Assembly (NCBI GenBank): GCA_029211065.1
Contig: JARGFK010000038.1
Coordinates: 1 to 37,636 of the forward strand
From: Desulfobacterales bacterium
GTDB taxonomy: Bacteria > Desulfobacterota > Desulfobacteria > Desulfobacterales > JARGFK01
DNA length: 37,636 bases
Direction: 5' to 3'
Of the stretch, positions 24,229 to 33,210 are shown piece by piece (the stretch's first letter is position 1; each line of letters begins with the position of its first letter). Below the pieces are notes generated by a model. The model was not told the DNA's origin, searched no databases, and saw only the letters and a list, made by a program, of their open reading frames with translations. The translations under genes and the position numbers were made by a program.

Positions 24229-25395
24229 GTGGAACAGAATGATAACGTCTATATTAGACTGCAACAGCATTTAGACCGTCAGGCCGTGGGGTTTCCGGCT
24301 ACCCGCTCGGGTGCGGAAATCAGAATCCTGAAGCATATTTTTACACCGGAAGAGGCCGAGATCGCCGCCTTTTTAAGCTACCGTCCGGAGCCGCTCCAGA
24401 CGATTTTCGAAAAAGTCGCACCCCTGCTGGATTCACCCGAAGCGCTGGAAAAGATGCTCGACGGCATTCAGAAAAAAGGCGGAATCGAAACCCGGATTAA
24501 GAACGGCCAAAAGCACTACGGCTGTTCCCCCCTGGTGGTGGGGATGTTCGAACTCCAGCTCGGGCGGCTCACCCCCGAGTTTGTCAGGGATTTCAACGAG
24601 TACACCTCGAACAGAAAATTCGGCATCGCATTATTAAGCACGGCGCTTCCCCAGATGCGAACCATCCCGGTGGCCAAGAGCATCCGGCCCCAGCAGCAGG
24701 TCAGCACCTTTGATGAAGTGGCGACGCTGCTGGAGACGGCCCAAGCGCCCTTTGTCATCATCGAATGCATCTGCCGCAAGAAAAAGTCTATGGAAGGCAA
24801 AACCTGCCGGGTGACCGATCGCCGGGAAACCTGCCTGGGCATAGGCGACATCGGCCAGGCGCTCCTGCAATGCGGCATCGGCAGACAAATCCCAAAAAGC
24901 GAGGCGATGTCGATCCTCGAACAGAATCAGAAACAGGGTCTGGTGCTTCAGCCGTCCAATACGGAAAAGGCCGATTTCATCTGTTCCTGCTGCGGATGCT
25001 GCTGCGGAATGCTGGGCATCCAAAAAAGCCTTCCCAGGCCGCTGGATTTCTGGGTGTCAAATTACCAGGCCGCGGTGGACGCGGAAACCTGCAAGGGCTG
25101 CGGCATCTGCCAGGCGCACTGCCAGGTGACAGCCGTAAGTGTTCCCGAAAAAAAAGAACCCGCCCGGGTGAATCTGGACCGCTGCATCGGGTGCGGCGTC
25201 TGCGTGGCCGCCTGCCCCACCGGGTCCATCACTCTCTTGAAAAAGCCGACCGAAGTCCGGCCCCCCAAAACCCGGGAAGATCTTTACGATATCATCATGG
25301 CCAATAAAAAACACCGCCTGGGGAAAATGAAGATGACCGGCAAGCTGATCGCAGATGCCGTCCTGACAAAACAGACGAATCTGCTTAAACCATAA
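24229..25395 (+). CDS. 4Fe-4S protein with helix-rich N-terminal domain and two ferredoxin clusters
   Basis: 388 residues. The N-terminus (~25-130) looks like a winged-helix or sensor-like domain (LKHIFTPEEAEIAAFLSYRPEPLQTI). A middle cysteine set follows: C180/C182 in IIECICRKK, C193 and C202, then a dense CSCCGCCCGM (252-260). At the end lie two ferredoxin motifs, CKGCGICQAHC (288-298) and CIGCGVCVAACP (319-330). The first motif has a QAHC ending rather than the common CP. Start is GTG with AAGGAG 7 bases before it. Probably an electron-transfer or redox partner of the flavoprotein upstream; a RamA-like role in activating the corrinoid protein is possible but unproven. Confidence 0.82.
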   Translation: MEQNDNVYIRLQQHLDRQAVGFPATRSGAEIRILKHIFTPEEAEIAAFLSYRPEPLQTIFEKVAPLLDSPEALEKMLDGIQKKGGIETRIKNGQKHYGCSPLVVGMFELQLGRLTPEFVRDFNEYTSNRKFGIALLSTALPQMRTIPVAKSIRPQQQVSTFDEVATLLETAQAPFVIIECICRKKKSMEGKTCRVTDRRETCLGIGDIGQALLQCGIGRQIPKSEAMSILEQNQKQGLVLQPSNTEKADFICSCCGCCCGMLGIQKSLPRPLDFWVSNYQAAVDAETCKGCGICQAHCQVTAVSVPEKKEPARVNLDRCIGCGVCVAACPTGSITLLKKPTEVRPPKTREDLYDIIMANKKHRLGKMKMTGKLIADAVLTKQTNLLKP

Positions 25396-25519
25396 GGGCC
25401 GAATGACCCTGCCTTTCCTTGACATTTATTTTTTCAGCAGCCGGTTAGATATTATCCGTTTGGCCCATTGGGAGAAGAAGGCATTTCTCTATAAATAACG
25501 AAACTTTTCCGGTTCCGGT

Positions 25520-25592
25520 TTTTTCTGCTGTAGAGACTGAATAATTTAGATTTATGATGCAACCCTCTTACCTACTTGCAGCAGCAGAAAAA
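25520..25592. repeat. Inverted repeat with 11-base arms after the ferredoxin-like gene
   Basis: TTTTTCTGCTG (25520-25530) pairs exactly with CAGCAGAAAAA (25582-25592) over a 51-base loop. It is the only structure seen in the 297-base gap 25396-25692. The loop is too long for a confident terminator call. Confidence 0.35.
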
Positions 25593-25692
25593 GTGGCTGT
25601 GTCCGAGAGACTTATATGATCTAAGGCAGCATATCATTGATTTTTGACTATTTATTCGATATGATGAAACATAAATTTGTTCGAGGGATTAC

Positions 25693-25872
25693 GTGATAAA
25701 AACAGTGAAAAAATATGCCATGGGGAGAGAGCCGAAAGAAAGAGATTATTGGCTTACCAGACCGGCCGTTGAAAGATTCCAAGCGCTTGAACAACTGAGG
25801 CAAAGCTTCTATGACAACGCTTCCGAAGGATTTCAAAGAGTTTATCGAATTATTAAACAAGAATACCGTTAG
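25693..25872 (+). CDS. Small basic protein overlapping a nucleotidyltransferase gene (toxin-antitoxin-like)
   Basis: A 59-residue frame from GTG (MIKTVKKYAMGREPKERDYW, basic and aromatic) to TAG, with GAGGG seven bases before the start. It overlaps the following gene by 62 bases in another frame. Small proteins with the phrase ERDYWL...P...R...LEQLRQ are in my memory often encoded directly before nucleotidyltransferases of this size, so the pair is probably a real module. The charged C-terminus (FQRVYRIIKQEYR) is helical. Function unknown; antitoxin or partner is a guess. Confidence 0.6.
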   Translation: MIKTVKKYAMGREPKERDYWLTRPAVERFQALEQLRQSFYDNASEGFQRVYRIIKQEYR

Positions 25873-26251
25873 ATATATCATTATTGGTGGTTATGCCGTC
25901 GTCTATCATGGTTATGTCAGATCAACAAATGACATAGACATATGGATTGATATCCACAGCGATAATATCAAAAAGGTATTAAAGACACTTGACGAGTTCG
26001 GGTTTTCGTCATTAAACATCAAAAAAGACGATTTCTCAGCTAATCAAGTCATTCAGTTGGGCTTCCCACCCAACCGGATTGACCTCATTACCACTCCTGC
26101 CGGAATTGACTTTGAATCGTGTTACGAATCCAGAGAACAGGTTATCATTGACAAAATTACACTTAATATCATTGATTTAGAAAGCCTGATAAAGTCAAAA
26201 CAGGCAAGCGGCCGTACAAGAGACCTCGCTGGCGTTGAGGAACTCACCTGA
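25811..26251 (+). CDS. Nucleotidyltransferase-fold protein (AbiEii/DUF6036-like)
   Basis: 146 residues of the minimal nucleotidyltransferase superfamily: KNTVRYIIIGGYAVVYHGY with the GG helix (~22-23), then RSTNDIDIWID with the D-x-D metal pair (~37-41), and a later GFPPNRIDLITT strand carrying the third acidic residue. The C-terminal half is short and ends NIIDLESLIKSKQASGRTRDLAG, as in AbiEii-like proteins, where a K-x-x-x-R-x-K/RD helix follows. Some members are toxins that modify tRNA with nucleotides. It is coupled to the small upstream gene. Intact frame. Confidence 0.75.
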   Translation: MTTLPKDFKEFIELLNKNTVRYIIIGGYAVVYHGYVRSTNDIDIWIDIHSDNIKKVLKTLDEFGFSSLNIKKDDFSANQVIQLGFPPNRIDLITTPAGIDFESCYESREQVIIDKITLNIIDLESLIKSKQASGRTRDLAGVEELT

Positions 26252-26365
26252 ACGCATCACCTCATAGTAACCAAGCCCTTTAATTTAAGGGTTGAAATAG
26301 GCAACTTCCTGATTTTACCGCGCCTACCCTCCGAAACCCGAAACGAGCATTCCGCAATAGCTTCC

Positions 26366-26623
26366 TCATTTTCCAAAGGTAACCACCTGACCGATGGCGT
26401 AATGATTAACATCGAGATACATCGCCAGTATCACGGCAACAGCGCCGCCCAGGCTGTGACCGGTGGTGTCGATTGTGAAGTCTTTGCGCAATTGAGGCTT
26501 GATTTCTGCGAAAATACGCTGGGATGCCGCTTCTTCGGCTGTACAATACAAAGGACTGACAAATATAACGGCAAATACAAAACCGGAAACAATAAGACGA
26601 TTGATTGACTTTTTCAGGTCCAC
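26366..26623 (-). pseudogene. Truncated class 3 lipase
   Basis: 85 codons: a signal peptide (INRLIVSGFVFAVIFVSPLY), then directly RIFAEIKPQLRKDFTIDTTGHSLGGAVAVILAMYL, the nucleophile elbow G-H-S-L-G-G of lipase_3 enzymes, then GQVVTFGK and stop. A full enzyme has ~250-350 residues. The stretch between the signal and the elbow (lid and oxyanion region) is missing, and so are the catalytic aspartate and histidine after VVTFG. The following bases show no continuation. An internal deletion and a 3' loss are inferred. Confidence 0.65.
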
Positions 26624-26631
26624 GCGGCGAG

Positions 26632-26898
26632 CTACGATGCTTCATTCTCGATGCGATTGCACTCCATTTCGTAGTCCGTCACCACAGTTTCCAGTGATTC
26701 ATGAAATGCGTTTTGGTGAGAGAGCAACAGCTCAATTTTTTTCGCTATTTCTTTCTGCTTCATTTCTCCTTCAAGGAGCAGCCAAAACTCCGTAAGCTTT
26801 TCTATATTCGTCTTCGAGTAGTGGCGCATTTCTTTGAGCTGAGAAATGATGTCTCTCGATTTCTCCAGATCGGTTTTTTCGTCTGCTGGGTCTGTCAT
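26632..26898 (-). CDS. Small coiled-coil-rich hypothetical protein
   Basis: 88 residues, highly charged (MTDPADEKTDLEKSRDIISQ...), predicted as long helices with heptad-like leucines (NIEKLTEFWLLLEGEMKQKE, IELLLSHQNAFHESLE). No signal peptide, no known motif. GGAGG lies 7 bases before the ATG, so translation is likely. It precedes the lipase remnant by 8 bases on the same strand and may once have belonged to its operon. Confidence 0.5.
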   Translation of the reverse strand: MTDPADEKTDLEKSRDIISQLKEMRHYSKTNIEKLTEFWLLLEGEMKQKEIAKKIELLLSHQNAFHESLETVVTDYEMECNRIENEAS

Positions 26899-26992
26899 GT
26901 TTTCCTCCTGGTGTAAGTGGATACAGGTCGGTAAGGCAAAAACATATTGTTTATCCTGTAATCCTGCCTAAAGATAGATGAGCCTGTCCGGA

Positions 26993-27643
26993 TCAGGCTG
27001 CTGAAAACCTTTTAACAACTTTTTCGACATCCTTTGTTTTGCCGATGACGATTACCTGATCGCCCGCATTCAATTGGGTGTTGCCATCCGGTATAATAAC
27101 TTCCTCGCCCCTTTTGACAGCCGACACCAGGGCTTCTTTGGGCAGTACAATATCCTTTAATAATTTGTTGACGACATTCGATTGCTTGGAAATAATCACC
27201 TGATCAATAATCGCGTTGGCTGATGAAAGGTCCTCGCTGAGCTTTTCAATAACATAATTATCAGAATGTTTCTTCTTTAATTGTTCGTAATCATTCTGTT
27301 TCATTTTAAGGGTGCCGTCCAATTCCTCAAGCTTTTGAAGCTGTTTCCGGAAGGTTTCGTTTTCAGGGGAAAATTCGCCATTCCGTCGAAGGGTTAAAAC
27401 CAGTCTCCCAAGATTTAACGCTTCCCCGTCCAACTGCTTTGTAAAAGCGGATAATTCATATTTTAATTTGGCCAGGGCCGTTACATCGGACGTTCTCTCA
27501 CTGATTTTTGTGAAAATGTCCCGGGTGGCTTCAACGCCCTCGGCGCCGACCTTTTTTCCTTTTTCCACGATCTTATCCGTAACGTCGGTTATCTTTTCCG
27601 AACCCTGAAACAAGCCTTCTTTTATTTTATCCAATAAACCCAT
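26993..27643 (-). CDS. Helical protein with C-terminal TrkA_C (RCK_C) domain
   Basis: 216 residues from the chosen start. An amphipathic N-terminal part (MGLLDKIKEGLFQGSEKITD and on) is followed by a coiled coil (~85-140; LQKLEELDGTLKMKQNDYEQ) and then a TrkA_C domain (~155-213): LPKEALVSAVKRGEEVIIPD, LNAGDQVIVIGKTKDVEKVV. TrkA_C binds small ligands in K+ channels and transporters, but the NAD-binding TrkA_N part is absent here. An ATG at 27736 would add 31 residues, but AAGGAG at 27651-27656 points to 27643. Shares its N-terminal pattern with the next gene upstream. Possibly a regulator of the permease upstream. Confidence 0.6.
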   Translation of the reverse strand: MGLLDKIKEGLFQGSEKITDVTDKIVEKGKKVGAEGVEATRDIFTKISERTSDVTALAKLKYELSAFTKQLDGEALNLGRLVLTLRRNGEFSPENETFRKQLQKLEELDGTLKMKQNDYEQLKKKHSDNYVIEKLSEDLSSANAIIDQVIISKQSNVVNKLLKDIVLPKEALVSAVKRGEEVIIPDGNTQLNAGDQVIVIGKTKDVEKVVKRFSAA

Positions 27644-27650
27644 CGCATGA

Positions 27651-27656
27651 CTCCTT
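27651..27656 (-). promoter_or_regulatory. Ribosome site that fixes the TrkA_C protein start
   Basis: AAGGAG on the minus strand lies 7 bases before ATG at 27643. It rules against the longer frame that begins at 27736 and would overlap the previous gene by 62 bases. Confidence 0.5.
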
Positions 27657-27674
27657 ATGTATATTTTTTTAATG

Positions 27675-28208
27675 TTATTCTTCGGCCTTATCCAGTTGCT
27701 TGCCGATATCAATGATCTGCTGATCGTAGATTTCAATTTGATTGAATTGGTCCATTATCTCTTTTCCATTGAAAAAGGATTCCACTACCTTACCCTTTTC
27801 AAGATAACATTTGAAAATAGAATGACCCAATTGCGTCAGGAGCAGATCTTTCTTGCCGTTCAGTTTTTTGATTTCCGATTCAGCCTTGTACTTTTCGGCA
27901 TAGTCATGGGCAGCCTGGGACACGTCATCCACGACCTTAGCGCCGACCCCGTATGCCTGTGACCAGCCTTTTTTCAATTTTTCGACGACCGTGTCGGTTA
28001 ATTCAGCCGCTTTTTCCCCTACCCTTTTTGCGCCTTCTCCGATATTTCCGGCGGCCTCAGTTAAAAAACCTTTTTCTTTCTCCTTTTGGGCGCTGGATGG
28101 ATCGGTCGCGACTGTTTCCTGCCCGGTCATCTCTTGGGATGGTATTTTATCTTTCGCAATTTCTTCCCCGGCGGGAAGGTCCTTATTTGCATTTTGAATA
28201 TCTGACAT
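27675..28208 (-). CDS. Amphipathic helical protein, paralogue of the TrkA_C neighbour's N-terminus
   Basis: 177 residues without signal peptide or membrane segment. An acidic, low-complexity start (~1-45) is followed by ~46-110 of amphipathic repeats (GAKRVGEKAAELTDTVVEKL), then YKAESEIKKLNGKKDLLLTQLGHSIFKCYLEKG, which corresponds to LAKLKYELSAFTKQLDGEALNLGRLVLTL in the downstream protein. So the two genes share a domain of unknown function, and only the downstream one has TrkA_C. They are 31 bases apart and follow the permease-UspA gene. Likely an LEA- or apolipoprotein-like helix that lies on a surface (inference). Confidence 0.55.
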   Translation of the reverse strand: MSDIQNANKDLPAGEEIAKDKIPSQEMTGQETVATDPSSAQKEKEKGFLTEAAGNIGEGAKRVGEKAAELTDTVVEKLKKGWSQAYGVGAKVVDDVSQAAHDYAEKYKAESEIKKLNGKKDLLLTQLGHSIFKCYLEKGKVVESFFNGKEIMDQFNQIEIYDQQIIDIGKQLDKAEE

Positions 28209-28283
28209 TCGGCGCCTCCTTTATGGATAATCCTTTTATACGGTTAATATAATTAAACTTCCTTAACCCGGCCCGGACCTCGG

Positions 28284-30578
28284 CTAACCCATCACCCTTT
28301 TTACAAGCGTTTTGACCGGACCTTCGTAGCGCTGCACGATCATCACCGGCGTCTGGGCGTAACGGGAAACTTTTTCGGGAATTTCACCGAACAGAACATT
28401 TGAGAAGACCCCTTCCCTGGAGGCCCCCAGGGCGATCAGGTCGTAATCCGCCGCTGCGCGGATCAGCGTTGTCGCCACTCTTTTGCCTTCCAGGAGACGC
28501 ATCTCGGCTTTGCCTTCAAGATTCGTGAGATGAATGGTCTTTTGAATCCATTGACGCGCTGTTTCCCGATCGTTTTCCCCGGCATTGGGTTCCACCACGT
28601 AGCAGCACGTCACCTCGTGTCCATCCGCGCCATGGTATATTCCTACGTATTCAGCAGCAAGGGTTGCATGCGGACCGCCGGCCGATGTGATTAATATTCG
28701 CTTGATGGGACGATCTCCCATTAACTTTACGGTGATAATATCACAGGGGGCATGCCTCACAACTTTATCGGTGACTTCGCCCATAATCCGGTCGCGTGTT
28801 GTAGTGTAACCTTTCCAGCCCATCAACACAAGCGTTGCTTTTTCAGCTTCGGCTGCATGCAGAATGCCGCCCCACACCTGATGCGCAATGCGGATCGCCG
28901 AGCGGGTTTCGACTCCCTGCGCGATGCCGTATTCGATCGCTTTTTTCAAAAGCGGCTTTTTATGATGGACAAATCGCATGCCTTCATGGGGCGGAAGGTT
29001 GATGGGAACATCGATGACGCCGAGCACGATGATTTCACCCGCGTGGGCCTTGGCAATGGGTAATGCCAGTTTCATCAGCGGGATCACGTGATCGGGATTG
29101 TGCAGGGGAACCAGGACCCGGTACGGAATGGCTTTCGCACTTTTCGACTGTTGGACTTCGATCACCTGGGGCATATCGGCATCCGTGGCTTTTTCAAAGT
29201 AGATAAAATAAATAAACAGACCGACGATGACCCAGGCAATGGCGATGTACCACGCCCGGGGATCAAAATTGAACTGATAGATCGCCAGAAACATGTTGAG
29301 GACGATGGCGGCAATGGGGGTAGCCGGGTATAACGGCACGCGAAAACCGCCTTTTAATTCAGGAAACTTGCGGCGCAGCGCAATGAGCGCAAGATTGACC
29401 AGGGAAAATGTCAGTAAAAACATGACGCTGGCAGCGGAACCGATCACGTGAATCGGGAAAAGCAAGGCCATGACCAGGACAATTGCTCCGGTAACCGCGA
29501 TGGCAATGTGCGGTGTGCGACGCCTGGCATGGATCGTACTGAGGGATATGGGCAGCATTTTATCGCGGCTCATGGAAAAGGCTACCCGCGATGACGCCAG
29601 GATGGTTGCATTCAAAGCGGATATCGTCGAAAGCAGCCCCCCCGAAGATAATCAGCGCCACGCCAAAAGCAGGCATGAAATTATGCGCTGCCCGTGCAAT
29701 CGCCGTTTCCTGATACTGGCCCAGAAACTGCCAGGATTTGCCCGACTCGGGCTGAATGGCGCCGATACAGACTATCAGGATCAACAAATAGATGAAGACG
29801 GTGACGACAAGCGAAATCAAAGTGGCCCGGGGAATGGTTTTTTCAGGCGCTTTGATCTCCTCGGCAACAGTTGCGATCAGGTCATAGCCTTCAAAGGCGA
29901 TAAATGTCAATCCCATGGCAATGATCACACCGCCGAAACCGTTCGGCATAAAGGGGGTGAAGCTTGCCGCCGCTTCGGTGGGGATTGAAAAATCCGCTTG
30001 AGCCCATACGCGATAAATATGCCCAGAATAATGATCTTGCCCATGGTCATGATATTTTCGACCTTGCCGGTTACGGCCGTGCCCCGCATATTGATGAGAA
30101 TGAAAAAGATGCATACCAAAGCGGTCATTATCAGCGCCGGGATTTTGTGACCGGCAATGGTAAAGACCAGATTAGCGATCGGAGGGAAATAGGTGTGGAT
30201 AAATTCCCAGAAATAGCTGCCGAAACCAAGGGCATAAAGCGCGCACGCAATGATATAGCAGAACCACAGCATCCAACCCGAGGCAAACGCTGCCGGACCG
30301 GGGAATGCTTTGGCGATAAAGGCGTAGCCGCCGCCTGATTTGGGGTAGGCCGAGGCCAGTTCGGCATATGCCAGTGCCGTCAGCAGGGTTACCAGACCGT
30401 TCAGGAAAAATGCCAGCAGCGCAGCAGGTCCCGCTTCACCGGCGGCGATGCCTGTGAGCACAAAAATTCCGGCGCCGATCATGGCCCCGATTCCAATCAT
30501 GCTGGCATCAAAAAGACCGAGGTCGCGGGCAAAGGTAACTTCAGCTTCCGGTTGAGTGGGTTTGGGGGGTGCCGCCAT
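28284..30578 (-). pseudogene. APC-family permease with two UspA domains, carrying two frameshifts
   Basis: When joined, the gene encodes 764 residues: an APC-superfamily amino acid/cationic permease (about 1-450; LGLFDASMIGIGAMIGAGIF start, GFGGVIIAMGLTFIAFEGYDL, ASSRVAFSMSRDKMLP) followed by two universal-stress domains (YRVLVPLHNPD..., LVLMGWKGYTT, then KRILITSAGG..., LIALGASREGVFSNVLFGE). Two shifts break it: a missing base in the A5 run at 29988-29992, and an extra base in the C7 run at 29637-29643. The two cancel, and the total length is a multiple of three. Both are at homopolymers, so sequencing or assembly error is as likely as decay. If real, only the first ~190 residues are made. 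Upstream of the two helical genes. Confidence 0.75.
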
Positions 30579-30752
30579 AAATATGTCCTTTCAAGCTTTC
30601 GTTTCATTTGGGGTTTTCGCTACAGTTTTGTTTTGTGTCCCTTTGATATCCTTCATTATGTGTTCATTTTAGAACAGTTGTGACCTTTTTTCAATGTCGC
30701 GCGTAAACCCGTTGCCGGGCCTTTGCCGCAGCCGTCAGGACGTCCCCCTGGA

Positions 30753-32027
30753 TTATGTCTGACTTATATTTATTTTATTGGCACTTCTCCTAATTGCTTT
30801 AATCCTGTCAATGACCGGCGGGTGGCTGTATTCAAGAAATACCTTTAGCGGATGCGGCGTAAGGTTTGATAAATTTTCAACACTTAGCTTTTTGAGGGCA
30901 GATATCATCACTTCAGGTTTTCCGAGAGTTGAAACAGCGTATGCGTCAGATTCATATTCGTATTTCCGCGAAAGAATATTGCCTGCAATGGATATAACGG
31001 TACTAATCGGTACATAGAGAAAACCAAAAAAGACGAAACTTGCATATATGGAAATCTCCTCCATCCTGAAAGCCGTGAAAAGCAGGCTGTTATTGATGAA
31101 CAAAGAAAGAATGAAGAACATAAGTCCGGTATTTATGACGGAAATAAGTATCTGTTTCAGGATGTGTTTTTTCTTATAATGGCCCATCTCATGGGCAAGC
31201 ACGGCGACGAGTTCATCCACCGTATGCTTTGCGATAAGGGTATCAAAGAGAACGATCCGTCTGAATCTTCCGAAGCCCGTGAAGAAAGCGTTTGCCTTGG
31301 TGGAGCGCTTTGAGCCATCCATTTTAAAGAGGCCCTTCATTTTGAAATCTTCCGCCGCTGCGTATTTTTCAATGGCGCTCTTAAGCTCTCCATTTTCAAG
31401 TGGCACGTACTTGTTGAATAGCGGCATTATCACGACGGGCGCTATAAATAACATAAAGATTTGAAAGATTGTTACTGCACACCAACTGTAAAACCAGGCA
31501 GCCTGACCGAATTTCCCGAAGAACCACAATATCCCCAAAAATACGGATCCCCCGATAAGCCCGACCAGAATCCAGCTCTTAATCACATCAAGTACAAATG
31601 TTTTAACCGTTGTCTTGTTGAACCCATATTTTTCTTCGATGATGAATGCATGATAGGCCGAGGCGGGAATTCTAAGAAGTTCCGCAAGGAGCATTATGGT
31701 GCCGGCAAAGATCAGTCCGGTAACGATATCGCCGAATCCGAAACTTCTTACAAAACGGTCAATGTAATTGAACCCGCCCAGCAGAATAAATAGAACGATT
31801 GCGACTGTTGATATCCCGCTGGTGACAAGTCCAAAATACGTGTTTTCTCTAAGATAGCGATGAGATTTACGGTACTTTTCGTTATCATAAAAACCAACGT
31901 ATTCATCCGGCAAAACAGGGGATGCATACCTCAGATTCAAACTTTCAACGATCCATTCAAGAAGATAACCGCCCCCGAGGATCGCCATGATTATGATCAA
32001 ATAAATGTTTATGCCCATACCCACCAT
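30753..32027 (-). CDS. M48 family membrane metalloprotease (Ste24-like)
   Basis: 424 residues with several hydrophobic helices (from residue ~8, then ~65-85, 100-118, 150-200, 288-345). The zinc site is H279-E-M-G-H283 in VAVLAHEMGHYKKKH; the third ligand is probably E357 in SRKYEYESDAYA. This matches the CAAX-protease Ste24 branch of M48, including PLFNKY(V)PL and the ANAFFTGFGRFRRIVLFDTL strand. Bacterial members take part in membrane protein quality control. It follows rhuM by 37 bases on the same strand, which is probably chance. Intact frame. Confidence 0.9.
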   Translation of the reverse strand: MVGMGINIYLIIIMAILGGGYLLEWIVESLNLRYASPVLPDEYVGFYDNEKYRKSHRYLRENTYFGLVTSGISTVAIVLFILLGGFNYIDRFVRSFGFGDIVTGLIFAGTIMLLAELLRIPASAYHAFIIEEKYGFNKTTVKTFVLDVIKSWILVGLIGGSVFLGILWFFGKFGQAAWFYSWCAVTIFQIFMLFIAPVVIMPLFNKYVPLENGELKSAIEKYAAAEDFKMKGLFKMDGSKRSTKANAFFTGFGRFRRIVLFDTLIAKHTVDELVAVLAHEMGHYKKKHILKQILISVINTGLMFFILSLFINNSLLFTAFRMEEISIYASFVFFGFLYVPISTVISIAGNILSRKYEYESDAYAVSTLGKPEVMISALKKLSVENLSNLTPHPLKVFLEYSHPPVIDRIKAIRRSANKINISQT

Positions 32028-32064
32028 GACACCATGTCAAAATGTTGATCGCCTCATTATCGTT

Positions 32065-33210
32065 TCATTTCTCGGATGCCGGATGCTTTTTACTTGTTTG
32101 GTTACTTGTTCGGCGTTCATTGCCAGATCGTTTGCCACGAATCTTCGGCGATGCTCGTTTGGAAGATGGCTTCTTTTGACCTCTCTCAAACGCCTCGGCC
32201 GAAATTCGCAGGTCGTCCAGATAACGAGCCTCGGCACCCTGCTCCGCATCCAATCGCCGTCTTTCGATGAATGCATCGTACTGGGCCTCCGCCCAGGAAA
32301 CTGCATCTTCATGGCTCACGGAACCGGGTCCCTCCAGCACCGGCAGTTCGGTGTCCCGCAGGAATTTGTCCAGGAAGAAGGTCCAATCTTTCATCTTGAT
32401 GTCCTGTCGCCGCTGGGCGCGGAATTCGGCTTGATCCAGGTACATGACCACGATGCGGTTGAGCGTATCAATTTCCTTTTCGTCCAGGTAGTTTTTGGCT
32501 GTCGGCACATCGCGTTTCAATACCCGTCCGCCGCTCCATGCGGTCAGACCCATGTTGGCCTGATTCGCATCGGCACGTCGGCGGACGATCTCTGCCGCAG
32601 TCATGCCGGTGGCAGCAAAGTGCATTTTGTTCTGCATGACGGCAAAGAATGCCTGTGTTTCCTGTTCACCTTCCCGATAGTCGGAGGCCATTGCAAAAAT
32701 CTCGCGGATACGCTGATAGACACGCTTCTCGCTGGCCCGGATCTCGCGGATGCGCGCCAGCAATTCGTCGAAGTAATCCGCAATGCGGTCACGCCCCTTC
32801 AGGCGGTCATCGTCCAACGTGAACCCTTTGATGAGGTATTCCCGCAGGCGTTCGGTAGCCCACTGGCGGAACCTGGTGGCAACGCCGGACTTGACCCGGT
32901 AGCCAACGGAAATGATCATATCCAGGTTGTAATAGTCGAGCAGCCGCTTAACCGACCTCGAGCCCTCCTGTCGAACTGTCAAGTGTTTCTTGACAGTTGC
33001 CTCGGGGGTATGTTCGCCTTCTTCGTAAATGTTTTGGATATGGAGACTGATGTTCTGTTTGGTCGTCTGATACAATTCGGCCATCAGGTTCTGCGTCAGC
33101 CAGACCGTCTCGTTCTCCAATCGCACCTGGACACGACTTTGCCCATCCTCCGTCTGGTAGAGGACTACTTGAGAACCGCCTTCAGGAATCTTGTTGGACT
33201 GATCGCTCAT
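32065..33210 (-). CDS. rhuM: RhuM family protein
   Basis: 381 residues of the RhuM family named after a Salmonella SPI-3 gene. Typical marks: VWLTQNLMAELYQTTKQNIS, IYEEGEHTPEATVKKHLTVR, LDYYNLDMIISVGYRVKSG, ATRFRQWATERLREYLIKGF, DYFDELLARIREIRASEK and VMYLDQAEFRA. The N-terminal part resembles phage Bro/KilA-type DNA-binding modules. A basic, serine-rich tail (KKPSSKRASPKIRGKRSGNE) follows the conserved part. Function unknown; members are found in defence islands and prophages. GGGGAG lies 8 bases before the ATG. Confidence 0.9.
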   Translation of the reverse strand: MSDQSNKIPEGGSQVVLYQTEDGQSRVQVRLENETVWLTQNLMAELYQTTKQNISLHIQNIYEEGEHTPEATVKKHLTVRQEGSRSVKRLLDYYNLDMIISVGYRVKSGVATRFRQWATERLREYLIKGFTLDDDRLKGRDRIADYFDELLARIREIRASEKRVYQRIREIFAMASDYREGEQETQAFFAVMQNKMHFAATGMTAAEIVRRRADANQANMGLTAWSGGRVLKRDVPTAKNYLDEKEIDTLNRIVVMYLDQAEFRAQRRQDIKMKDWTFFLDKFLRDTELPVLEGPGSVSHEDAVSWAEAQYDAFIERRRLDAEQGAEARYLDDLRISAEAFERGQKKPSSKRASPKIRGKRSGNERRTSNQTSKKHPASEK

